From Candidatus Bathyarchaeota archaeon (GTDB lineage: Archaea > Thermoproteota > Bathyarchaeia > Bathyarchaeales > Bathycorpusculaceae): a stretch of DNA of 33,059 nucleotides. The position numbers and the translations under genes are program-made. Of this stretch, positions 17,119-26,084 are shown piece by piece. Within the stretch, counting starts at the first letter, position 1. Each line of letters opens with the position of its first letter. Location of the stretch: NCBI GenBank assembly GCA_026015145.1, contig JAOZGY010000070.1, forward strand, positions 1 through 33,059, given 5' to 3'. The notes under the pieces were generated by a model. That model was given only the letters and a program-made list of their open reading frames with translations, made no database searches and was not told the DNA's origin.

Positions 17119-18456
17119 CTATTTTTGGAGAATATGAATTTCTCTACCAGTTTTATGTCTTTTATTGACATCTGTTAAGGAAGCGATTTTCCACATTTCC
17201 TCTTTTTTTATGATGGTTTTTCCAAAAATCTCTTTATTAAGCGGGAAAACTCGTGTGAATCCCAATTTTTTTGCTTTTTCATCAATATTCATAGTAATTG
17301 CCTTACCTGAACGTGTTTTCAAGTAGGGTGTAACAAAAACACATCTACAATTTTTCTTTAATACTTTGTATGATTCTTGTAAGAATAAACTGTAGAGTCT
17401 ATCCAGTTTGTTAATTATTTTTTGAGCATACGGATCTGTAGGAACTTGTCGCAATGCAGGGCCCAAATCTGGTTCTGTTGCCACACAATCAATTTCCTCA
17501 TATCCAATTTTTTTAGAAAGCTCCTGAATATCTCCCTGTATAACTCTAAAATCAGGTTTATCAATTTGGTAGTTATTACTTAACCACTCTAAATTTCTTT
17601 CACTTGCTTTAATACACCAAGGATTTATATCAACTCCAATAACTTTTGATCTATTTAACAAGCCCTCTTGAAGAATTGATCCCACTCCACAGAAAGGATC
17701 AAGTAAAATACTTTTTTGATCACATAAAGACAAGTTTACCAAAATCCTCGCTAGCCTAGGCGGCATAGCAAAAATTTTTCGCTGAATAGGTTTTTCTATA
17801 TCCCTTTTCTGGAATTCAAAAGGATTATGTACAGATTTGGTAGTAGATAACCATGTTTGGTGTCCATCTATACTTATAATAAATTCGCCATTACTTTCAA
17901 TTAATCTTTTTTTTAGAACTTCTACATGACTAAGTTGAGGAAGTCTTCTGTCTTTAGAGAATCCCATAAATCTTGATTTTTTTCCTTGTTCAGATAACTT
18001 TTTCTTTATTAAACTTCCAAAAAATCTCTGTATTGCTTTAGCAATTTTGCGTAATCTTTTTTCTGAACAATATATGCTTACTCCAAAAAAGGTTTTTTTT
18101 TCAGAACTGATCAAGTCATCAACTATTCTTGTTGTATCTGAAATGATGTTTCCTATCTCATTCTTTGAGGTCTTATCTTTATCAAGAATAGCTCTCTTTA
18201 GAACATCTGTTTGAAAAGAAGTGTTAATTTCTCCAATTTTTATTACCCCTCCTAAATCATCAATTAATGATGGTTTAATTTTTTTTTCAAACTGGACGAT
18301 AAAAAACTCTTTTGAGAAAGATTCTATTTGAAATTTACACTTTTTTACCTCGAAAAATGCTGCAAGCTCTGCTAAGGATAACAACCAATTTTTCCCTGGA
18401 ATAACAACTGTTGTATACATTACTCTAATTCTAGCCTCGTTATTAGATAACCACAC
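17119..18456 (-). CDS. THUMP-type RNA methyltransferase (Trm11/TrmG10-like) with atypical motif IV
   Basis: LLDPFCGVGSILQEG SAM motif, VIGVDINP; motif IV reads TEPDLGP rather than DPPYG. Confidence 0.78.
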   Translation of the reverse strand: MWLSNNEARIRVMYTTVVIPGKNWLLSLAELAAFFEVKKCKFQIESFSKEFFIVQFEKKIKPSLIDDLGGVIKIGEINTSFQTDVLKRAILDKDKTSKNEIGNIISDTTRIVDDLISSEKKTFFGVSIYCSEKRLRKIAKAIQRFFGSLIKKKLSEQGKKSRFMGFSKDRRLPQLSHVEVLKKRLIESNGEFIISIDGHQTWLSTTKSVHNPFEFQKRDIEKPIQRKIFAMPPRLARILVNLSLCDQKSILLDPFCGVGSILQEGLLNRSKVIGVDINPWCIKASERNLEWLSNNYQIDKPDFRVIQGDIQELSKKIGYEEIDCVATEPDLGPALRQVPTDPYAQKIINKLDRLYSLFLQESYKVLKKNCRCVFVTPYLKTRSGKAITMNIDEKAKKLGFTRVFPLNKEIFGKTIIKKEEMWKIASLTDVNKRHKTGREIHILQK

Positions 18457-18588
18457 TCTTTCTAATACATGGATAAACTATCTAACTGTTTATTTAAGCA
18501 AAATGTTGAAAAATGTTCAAATAATCCTTAAAACGAGCTACAAATCGTTTAAATATTTCTACTAAGGTATGCTAAAAAGGGATATTTC

Positions 18589-19119
18589 ATGCACGCGAGA
18601 AATTATCGACCTGTTAGGGGTCAAGCTTACACACGGAAAAAGTATGCAAAAGGATTTCCACCCCCTAAGATAGTAAAATTTACAATGGGCAATACCAAGG
18701 CGACATTTGAATATGAAGCAAGCCTTATTGCTTTGAAACGGGCTCAAATTCGTCATTCTGCGCTTGAAGCAGCAAGAATTGCTACAAACCGTATTCTCAA
18801 TGATGAATTAATTGAAGAATACTTTATGAAAATTCGTCCCTATCCACACATCATTCTTAGAGAAAACAAAATGATTTTTGGTGCTCATGCTGATAGGCTT
18901 CAACAAGGGATGCGTAGATCTTTTGGAACTGCAATAGGTACAGCAGCAAGAGTGAAAGCTTCTCAGATACTAATAACAGTAAAAGTTAATGAAAATGGTC
19001 TAGAAGCAGCTAAAAGATCCCTCAAGAGAGGAAGCTCAAAACTCCCAATTCCTTGCAGTATATCAGTGAAAAAAATAGAATCATTAAAAGCTCCTGATAA
19101 ACCAGAAACGGAGACATAA
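18589..19119 (+). CDS. Large ribosomal subunit protein uL16 (archaeal L10e)
   Basis: NYRPVRGQAYTRKKYAKGFPPPKI, GMRRSFGTAIGTAARVK. Confidence 0.96.
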   Translation: MHARNYRPVRGQAYTRKKYAKGFPPPKIVKFTMGNTKATFEYEASLIALKRAQIRHSALEAARIATNRILNDELIEEYFMKIRPYPHIILRENKMIFGAHADRLQQGMRRSFGTAIGTAARVKASQILITVKVNENGLEAAKRSLKRGSSKLPIPCSISVKKIESLKAPDKPETET

Positions 19120-19124
19120 CTGAT

Positions 19125-21542
19125 TTGACCAAACCTAACAATGAATTAATTTTATGGTTTGACGGATTACGAAATACTGATGTTCCAATAGTTGGAGGTA
19201 AAAACGCAAGTCTAGGAGAAATGATACATGCTGGTATGCCAGTTCCACCAGGTTTTGCTATTACAGCATATGCTTATGAAAAATTCATAAAAAAAACAAA
19301 AATTAGTAAGACTATCTACGAGATAATTGAGGAAACAATTAAAGATCATAATAATCCAAAACAATATGCTTCTGCTTCAAAGGAAATACGTAAACTTATT
19401 GAAAAAACAAAGGTTCCAAAAGAAATTATAACTGCAATCAAATTAGCGTATGAAAAACTCAATAAGCAATCTAAAGTAAACAACTCATTTGTTGCTGTCC
19501 GTTCAAGTGCTACTGCAGAAGATTTACCTGATGCATCATTTGCAGGTCAACAAGAGACATTTTTGAATGTTAAAGGTCATGAAGATCTTCTTGCCAAAGT
19601 TGTTAAATGCTGGTCCAGTTTGTTTACACCACGATCTATATTCTATCGCGACGAAAAAGGCTTTGAACACGATAAAGTTTTCATTAGCGTCGGCGTACAA
19701 AAGATGGTTAACTCTAGATCTGCAGGAGTTATGTTTTCAATAAATCCTGTTACTGGTGTCCAAAACGAAATCGTAATTGAAGGTAACTATGGTTTAGGTG
19801 AAACAGTGGTTTCGGGCGTAGTTAATCCCGATGATTTTATAATTGACAAAGAGACCTTAAAAATAAAAGAAAGACGAATTGCAAGAAAAACAATCCAATA
19901 TTTACGGGATCCTTCTACTGGCAAAACAGTGCATCTAGAAGTGCCTGAAGAAAAGCAAAAAATTTCTTGTGTAAACGATGAGGAACTTTACAAATTAAGC
20001 AATTTGGCAAAAGTTATTGAGGACCATTATAAAAAACCCATGGATATCGAATGGGCAATCGATAAAGACTTATCTTTTCCAAATAATATATTCGTGGTTC
20101 AAGCTCGACCAGAAACCGTTTGGGGTACTTCAGAAATGGAACAATCATCACAAGTTGAAGGAAAAAATTCGATTGAAGAATTAAAAGTTGTTGTAAAAGG
20201 GCAAGCAGCTGGAAAAAGAGGATATGCTGCAGGAGTAGCAAAAGTCGTATTTTCTCCTGATGAAGCCTCTGAAATAATGAAAAAAGGCGACATTCTAGTC
20301 ACGGATATGACTAATCCAGATTTCGTTCCCTACATGAAAATAGCAAATGCAATTGTAACTGACAAAGGCGGAATCACCTCTCATGCAGCTATTGTTAGTC
20401 GTGAACTTGCTATTCCTTGTGTTGTGGGAACCGAAACGGCTACCAAAGATATTAAGACAGGAAAAGAATACACTGTTGACTCGAGAAACGGAGTAATCTA
20501 CAAAGGTATTTTAAAACAAGCCAAAGAATCAACAGCAATACAATCAATTGCAATATCAGAGCCAGTTCCCGTTACTGCGACAAAAATATACATGAACCTA
20601 GGTGTTCCTGAGAAGATAGAAGATTACAAGAACATGCCTTTCGAAGGAATAGGCTTGATGAGAACGGAATTCATTTTAGCTAGTGCTATTGGTGAGCATC
20701 CTTTACATTTTGTTGAGACTGGAAGAAGCCAAGATTTCGTTGACAAGATGGCAGAAGGAGTAGCAAAGGTTGCTAGAGCTATACAACCTCGCCCAGTTGT
20801 TGTGCGCTTTAGCGATTTTAAAACAAACGAGTATAGAGAATTAAAAGGCGGAGACAAATACGAAATTGTTGAAGAGAATCCAATGCTAGGTTGGAGAGGT
20901 TGTAGCAGATACATTAGCAAATGGTACAAAGAAGCTTTTCGACTCGAATGTAAGGCAATTAAAAAATGTCGATCTGAATGGGGTCTGAAAAATGTTTGGG
21001 TTATGCTTCCTGTGGTGCGTACTCTTTGGGAAGCTAAAGCTGTGCTTGAAATAATGAAAGAGGAAGAATTGGAACGTTCTTTAGACTTTAAAATATGGTT
21101 TATGGCTGAAACCCCGTCGATCGCAATTATGGCAGACGAGTTTTCAAAACTTGCTGATGGATTTTCAATCGGATCAAACGATCTAACTCAAGGCATCTTA
21201 ATGATAGATCGCGACTCTGAGCGTCTCGGACAAATGGGATATTTTGATGAGCGAGATCCTGCAGTTAAAAGAATAATTGCTCATCTTATCCGTATAGCAC
21301 ATGAAAATGGTTGTACAGTTTCAATTTGTGGTGAAGGACCATCAAACTTACCAGACTTTGCAGAATTTCTGGTTCGTTCAGGGATTGATAGTATATCCGT
21401 AAATAATGATGCGGTGGTTACAACAAAGAAACTTGTAGCAAGTATTGAGCAAAAAATTATTCTTGAACGTTTAGCTGAACAATCAAAAGCAATTAATTTT
21501 TGTAATTCCTCAGAATTCAAACCTGATGATTTGGCATTATAG
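19125..21542 (+). CDS. ppsA: Phosphoenolpyruvate synthase
   Basis: GGKNASLGEM, VRSSATAEDLPDASFAGQQET, DKGGITSHAAIVSREL phospho-His motif, SIGSNDLTQ; TTG start. Confidence 0.97.
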   Translation: MTKPNNELILWFDGLRNTDVPIVGGKNASLGEMIHAGMPVPPGFAITAYAYEKFIKKTKISKTIYEIIEETIKDHNNPKQYASASKEIRKLIEKTKVPKEIITAIKLAYEKLNKQSKVNNSFVAVRSSATAEDLPDASFAGQQETFLNVKGHEDLLAKVVKCWSSLFTPRSIFYRDEKGFEHDKVFISVGVQKMVNSRSAGVMFSINPVTGVQNEIVIEGNYGLGETVVSGVVNPDDFIIDKETLKIKERRIARKTIQYLRDPSTGKTVHLEVPEEKQKISCVNDEELYKLSNLAKVIEDHYKKPMDIEWAIDKDLSFPNNIFVVQARPETVWGTSEMEQSSQVEGKNSIEELKVVVKGQAAGKRGYAAGVAKVVFSPDEASEIMKKGDILVTDMTNPDFVPYMKIANAIVTDKGGITSHAAIVSRELAIPCVVGTETATKDIKTGKEYTVDSRNGVIYKGILKQAKESTAIQSIAISEPVPVTATKIYMNLGVPEKIEDYKNMPFEGIGLMRTEFILASAIGEHPLHFVETGRSQDFVDKMAEGVAKVARAIQPRPVVVRFSDFKTNEYRELKGGDKYEIVEENPMLGWRGCSRYISKWYKEAFRLECKAIKKCRSEWGLKNVWVMLPVVRTLWEAKAVLEIMKEEELERSLDFKIWFMAETPSIAIMADEFSKLADGFSIGSNDLTQGILMIDRDSERLGQMGYFDERDPAVKRIIAHLIRIAHENGCTVSICGEGPSNLPDFAEFLVRSGIDSISVNNDAVVTTKKLVASIEQKIILERLAEQSKAINFCNSSEFKPDDLAL

Positions 21543-21597
21543 CTATAAAATCTATATTTCCTACTTTTTTATAGGTTAATTTAGTACTTGATAAGCA

Positions 21598-22608
21598 GTG
21601 AAGATTATGAAGCACTTTGATTTTGAAGAAGAAAAAATTATTGCAGAAATCAATAAACGTGGAGCTAAGCGCGTTTTGCTTCAATTCCCTGAAGGATTAA
21701 AATCTGAAGGTCTTCGTTTGGCTAGAATTCTTGAGAAAATTGGTGTTCTTCCGATTATTTCGGGTGATCCGTGTTATGGTGCTTGTGATTTGGTTGATTT
21801 TGAAACTGAACGTTTTGAAATAGATATCATATTCCATTTTGGACATACAAGAATGGTGCGAACTGAAAAAATTCCTATAATTTATGTGGATGTTCGATCA
21901 AATGCAATAATAAACAAAGCTATTGAGTCCGCTCTTTTTCTTTTAAATGGGTATCAGAAAATTGGGCTGGTCACTACAATACAACATGCTCACACAATAA
22001 AATCTGCTCAGGAGCTTCTAGTTAATGCTGGAAAGACAGTATTCGTAGGTGATTCAGATAAAATGCCCTACTCTGGACAAATTATTGGCTGTGATTACAG
22101 CAATGTAAAGTCCATTGCTAATGAAGTTGACGCATTTATTTTTATTGGAGGTGGTAGATTTCATGCATTAGGAGTAGCTCTATGCACAGCTAAGCCTACT
22201 ATTCTTGCGAATCCTTTTGATGAGAAAGCTCTTTTGCTAGATAATCAAGTGAAAAAAATTCTTCAACAACACTGGGATTCTTTGCAAAAAGCTAAAAAAG
22301 CTACAATTTTTGGAATATTGGTCGGTTTGAAACCTGGACAAGAAAATTTCGATAATGCATTGAAGATAAAAAACTTAATTGAAAGAAAAGGAAAAAGTGC
22401 TATAATCCTACTTATTAATGAAATTCTGCCAGAAGCTTTAATGGAATTTCCTGCTATCGATGCGTATATTAATACTGCTTGTCCACGAATTTCTTTTGAT
22501 GCGCCATTGAAATTCTTAAAACCAGTATTAACCATTAATGAATTTAAAGTACTTTCTGGAGAATATTCATGGGAAGATATGATCAAAAAAGGATTATTCG
22601 AAAAATAG
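21598..22608 (+). CDS. dph2: Diphthamide biosynthesis enzyme Dph2 (radical SAM-like)
   Basis: LQFPEGL, GDPCYGACDLVD, TACPRISFD cysteines; GTG start. Confidence 0.94.
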   Translation: MKIMKHFDFEEEKIIAEINKRGAKRVLLQFPEGLKSEGLRLARILEKIGVLPIISGDPCYGACDLVDFETERFEIDIIFHFGHTRMVRTEKIPIIYVDVRSNAIINKAIESALFLLNGYQKIGLVTTIQHAHTIKSAQELLVNAGKTVFVGDSDKMPYSGQIIGCDYSNVKSIANEVDAFIFIGGGRFHALGVALCTAKPTILANPFDEKALLLDNQVKKILQQHWDSLQKAKKATIFGILVGLKPGQENFDNALKIKNLIERKGKSAIILLINEILPEALMEFPAIDAYINTACPRISFDAPLKFLKPVLTINEFKVLSGEYSWEDMIKKGLFEK

Positions 22609-23270
22609 ATCTGGAAAAATTTATAGCAAAAACTGCTTCCCATCCTCATCCTCAAGCTAATTTAGAGCAATACACGACAACAGAAGCAATTGCAGCGACA
22701 ATTTTGTATCTAGTTGCGTATTCAAATGTTGATATTCCTGGAAAAACTGTTTTGGATTTAGGTTGTGGCACAGGAAGATTTGCTCTGGGTGCTGCTTATT
22801 TAGGAGCAAAACAAGTTGTTGGCATAGACATAGATAAAACAGCGATTAAAACCGCTTATGAAACTGCTAAACGATTAAACCTGAATAAAAACATCAATTG
22901 GATAATCGGGGATATTTCCGTTATAAACGGGTATTTTGATACTGTCCTACAAAATCCACCTTTTGGAATACAAAAACGATACGCTGATCGAAAATTCTTG
23001 AAAAAGGCTCTAGAAGTGGGCAAAACTGTGTATTCTATTCACAGTCACTCGGAATTTGACAAAAAGCTTATTAAACAATTTAAAAAAAATTCTTCAACTC
23101 TAATCAGAGTCAATCCATCTCCGTTTCTTCAAAAATATATTACAGAACACAATGGAAATATAAGAGCTGTTTATTCAATGCTAATGACTATTCCTAAAAT
23201 GTTTAATTTTCATAAAAAACAGCAATATTCCTTTGTTATTGATCTATACTGGATCGAACGATGTGAATAA
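22569..23270 (+). CDS. METTL5-like N6-adenine class I methyltransferase
   Basis: LEQYTTTEAIAA, VLDLGCGTGRFALGA, QNPPFGIQ, YSIHSH; overlaps the dph2 3' end by 40 nt. Confidence 0.88.
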   Translation: MGRYDQKRIIRKIDLEKFIAKTASHPHPQANLEQYTTTEAIAATILYLVAYSNVDIPGKTVLDLGCGTGRFALGAAYLGAKQVVGIDIDKTAIKTAYETAKRLNLNKNINWIIGDISVINGYFDTVLQNPPFGIQKRYADRKFLKKALEVGKTVYSIHSHSEFDKKLIKQFKKNSSTLIRVNPSPFLQKYITEHNGNIRAVYSMLMTIPKMFNFHKKQQYSFVIDLYWIERCE

Positions 23271-23413
23271 ATTTCTTTGCACAACACTATTGCTTTACCT
23301 GTTAATAATTAAGAGATTAATCAAAAGGTTTATTGATTAGCGAATAAACTTAGGATATACTCGTTAAATTATGCCTCCATGTACAAAACAATTTTAAAAA
23401 CAAGGGAATCTAA

Positions 23414-23995
23414 ATGAGTTCAAAAACACAGGAACACAAAAGTGGTAAATTAGTGATACCTGGCGAACGGTTAGGTGTTATTGAAGAGTTCATTCCTAAC
23501 TCTGGAACTTATGTTAAAGACGGGATAATATTTTCACAAGTTATTGGGCGTGCTTTGGTAGATTTGATAAGTAAGAAGGTTTCAGTATATCCTTTAGTTA
23601 GTGAATTAATTGCACCAAAAATTTCATCTATTGTGATAGGACAGGTAGGAAACGCGCAATCTGATAATGTTCTTGTGAGAATTTTTAGGGTTGGATCAAA
23701 CGCTCTTTCAGGAGTTTTCACTGGTATTTTTCATATTTCTGATGTACAAGAGAGGTATGTTAACTCCATGTCCGACGTGTGCAAACCAGGCGATATACTT
23801 CGTGCTAAAGTGATTAGCAATAAGAATAAGGTTTATCATTTATCAACAAAGGATAGCGGTTTAGGTGTTTTGTATGCTTTTTGTTCACGCTGTTCACATG
23901 TTCTAGAACCAAAACGCTATGATATGCGCTGTCCAAATTGTGGAAATATAGAAAGAAGAAAATTTGCTTTGGATTATGGCAAAGAAAAGATTTAG
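23414..23995 (+). CDS. Exosome RNA-binding subunit Csl4
   Basis: VIPGERLGVIEEFIPNSGTYVKDG, S1 domain, C-terminal CSRC...CPNCG Zn ribbon. Confidence 0.94.
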   Translation: MSSKTQEHKSGKLVIPGERLGVIEEFIPNSGTYVKDGIIFSQVIGRALVDLISKKVSVYPLVSELIAPKISSIVIGQVGNAQSDNVLVRIFRVGSNALSGVFTGIFHISDVQERYVNSMSDVCKPGDILRAKVISNKNKVYHLSTKDSGLGVLYAFCSRCSHVLEPKRYDMRCPNCGNIERRKFALDYGKEKI

Positions 23996-24017
23996 TTTAG
24001 ATATGAGTTGATTAAAA

Positions 24018-24299
24018 TTGAAGATCAAAGTATTGTCAAAATCAAAGAATGAACTTAAGATTGAGCTTGAAGGCACTGATCATACTCTCTGTAATCTTTT
24101 ACAAAAAAACCTTTTAGAGGATAAAAATGTGGATTTAGCAGGCTATGACATCCCCCACCCCCTAGCTTCAAATGCTGTACTATATGTGAGAACGAAGGGA
24201 GCTTCAAAACCTGAAACAGTACTCATTAAAGCTGCAAATAGAGCTTTAAAATTAAACAAAAAATTTAGGGATAGTTTAGAAAAATCCTTAAAATCATAA
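24018..24299 (+). CDS. rpoL: RNA polymerase subunit Rpo11 (RpoL)
   Basis: LEGTDHTLCNLLQKNLL, AGYDIPHPLASNAVLYVRT; TTG start. Confidence 0.94.
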   Translation: MKIKVLSKSKNELKIELEGTDHTLCNLLQKNLLEDKNVDLAGYDIPHPLASNAVLYVRTKGASKPETVLIKAANRALKLNKKFRDSLEKSLKS

Positions 24300-24533
24300 T
24301 TTTTTTGGATTTATAGATATAATAAGCTAAACCACGATTTTCAGTACTTTTTTCTATTTTAGTATTGTACAAAAGAGTAACTCAATTTGGCTAACTATTT
24401 TATAAATTGAAACGAATATTTGAATTGCCCCTACTTTTCTAAGAGTGAGAATTGATTCAGGGTAATTTTCCATAAAATGATACTCTTATTTGCTCCAACA
24501 CTTACTAATACATGATAGCTTGGAAGACTAATA

Positions 24534-25115
24534 TTGAAATCTTATAACCTGATTAAGCCTGAAATCAGAATTATAGGCCTAGATGACACTTCTTTTATTC
24601 CTCATTCAAAAGGAAAAATTGGAGTAATTGGCGTAGTATTTCGAGGAGGATATTGGTTAGAAGATCTAATGAAAACTGAAATAACAATCGATGGTTTTGA
24701 CGCAACAGAAAACATCTCATCAATGATAATAAATTCACCTCATTATCAACAATTACAATTAATTATGCTCAATGGGATAATGTTCGGTGGTTTTAACATA
24801 GTAAATATGAAGCAACTTAGCTTAACCACAAAACTTCCAATTCTCTCTGTGATACGGAAAAAGCCAGTTTTCTCCTCTATTCAAAAAGCATTAAGAAATT
24901 TCCCTAATTTTAAAGAAAGATGGAAAGCGATTCTTGATGCAGGAAAAATTATCGAAACTACTGCAAGAAATAGTAAATCAAAAATATATTTCCAAGCAAT
25001 AGGAATTTCTGAAAAAGATGCGCAAAAGATAATTCGATTAACCTCGACAATGAGCAATATACCAGAAGTTCTTCGTGTTGCTCATATTGTCGCTTCAGGA
25101 ATAGGATCAATCTAG
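24534..25115 (+). CDS. DUF99 family protein (endonuclease V-like fold)
   Basis: RIIGLDDTSF..., IGVVFRGGYWLE, PILSVIRKKP; TTG start. Confidence 0.85.
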   Translation: MKSYNLIKPEIRIIGLDDTSFIPHSKGKIGVIGVVFRGGYWLEDLMKTEITIDGFDATENISSMIINSPHYQQLQLIMLNGIMFGGFNIVNMKQLSLTTKLPILSVIRKKPVFSSIQKALRNFPNFKERWKAILDAGKIIETTARNSKSKIYFQAIGISEKDAQKIIRLTSTMSNIPEVLRVAHIVASGIGSI

Positions 25116-25242
25116 GTTCTATGGTACAATTTACACTTGAATAAAAGATTGTATTCTGAAAAATATTAAAGAATAGTTATATCTGTGAGCATTATGCTTA
25201 AGTGTATATAATAAAATAAATCAATTAGTAAGCATTAAAGGA

Positions 25243-26007
25243 TTGAATCTAATGTTCAAACTCAAAGTATCAGAAGCTAAGCTCTTAAGAGACATGGTTA
25301 ATGCCATATCGATTCTTGTTGATGAAGCTACCTTTAAAATTGAACCTGAGGGATTAAAATTGCGAGCTATGGACCCCTCTAGGGTTGCGATGATCGATTT
25401 TGAATGGCCTAAAGCAATTTTTGAAGAATACGAATGCGCTAAACCATCCAAAATGTGTGTCAATATAAGTGAACTTTTAAAGTTGCTTCGAAGAGCTGGG
25501 AAAACTGAGACTGTTGAATTATCTTTAGAGGAAAAAACTGGGCGTTTACAGATTATTGTAACAGGAAAATATAATCGTAGTTTTACTATGCAGACTTTAG
25601 ATGCTATTGAGGAAGAAGTTCCTACACCAAAAATTGATTTTAATATAAAGGCAAAAACCACAACTCAAGGTTTGAGTCAGGCTATAGAAGATGCCCAACT
25701 TGTTAGTGATCATGTTAGAATAGAGGCTGATACAGAGAAATTGCTACTAGTAGCATCTGGGGATCTAATGGGAGCAAATATTACTCTCCAAAAAGGAAGT
25801 GAAATGTTATTAGATTTAGAAGTAAAAGAGCCCTCAAAGGCTACTTATAGTCTTAGTTACCTTTCTGAAATTATTAAAGCAGCTTCAGCAACATCTGACA
25901 TTGCCACTCTTGAGTTTTCAACAGATATGCCTATTAGAATTGATTTTCAGCAAACCAAAGATGGGAAATTAACATTCTTTCTTGCCCCAAGAATTGAAAC
26001 AGACTAA
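25243..26007 (+). CDS. pcn: DNA polymerase sliding clamp (PCNA)
   Basis: LRAMDPSRVAMIDFEWPK, conserved clamp architecture, C-terminal LTFFLAPRIETD; ATG at 25252 is a possible start. Confidence 0.96.
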   Translation: MNLMFKLKVSEAKLLRDMVNAISILVDEATFKIEPEGLKLRAMDPSRVAMIDFEWPKAIFEEYECAKPSKMCVNISELLKLLRRAGKTETVELSLEEKTGRLQIIVTGKYNRSFTMQTLDAIEEEVPTPKIDFNIKAKTTTQGLSQAIEDAQLVSDHVRIEADTEKLLLVASGDLMGANITLQKGSEMLLDLEVKEPSKATYSLSYLSEIIKAASATSDIATLEFSTDMPIRIDFQQTKDGKLTFFLAPRIETD

Positions 26008-26084
26008 TTAGAATAGAGTTTATATCTCCTTTTTCTTTATCTGAATCAATAAATTCAAATGTAGTTCTGAAGAAAATAAATTCG

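Noticed and set aside
20014-21520. Minus-strand ORFs inside ppsA (20014-20241, 20099-20302, 20624-20929, 21281-21520)
   Set aside because: Antisense to conserved PEP synthase domains.
22263-22655. 130-aa minus-strand ORF over the dph2/METTL5-like junction
   Set aside because: Antisense to conserved Dph2 C-terminus.
24354-24473. 39-codon minus ORF (MENYPESILTLRKVGAIQIFVSIYKIVSQIELLFCTILK) in the rpoL-DUF99 gap
   Set aside because: No convincing Shine-Dalgarno or family resemblance; chance ORF in AT-rich DNA is likely.
25221-25661. 146-aa minus-strand ORF over PCNA
   Set aside because: Antisense to conserved PCNA N-terminal half.
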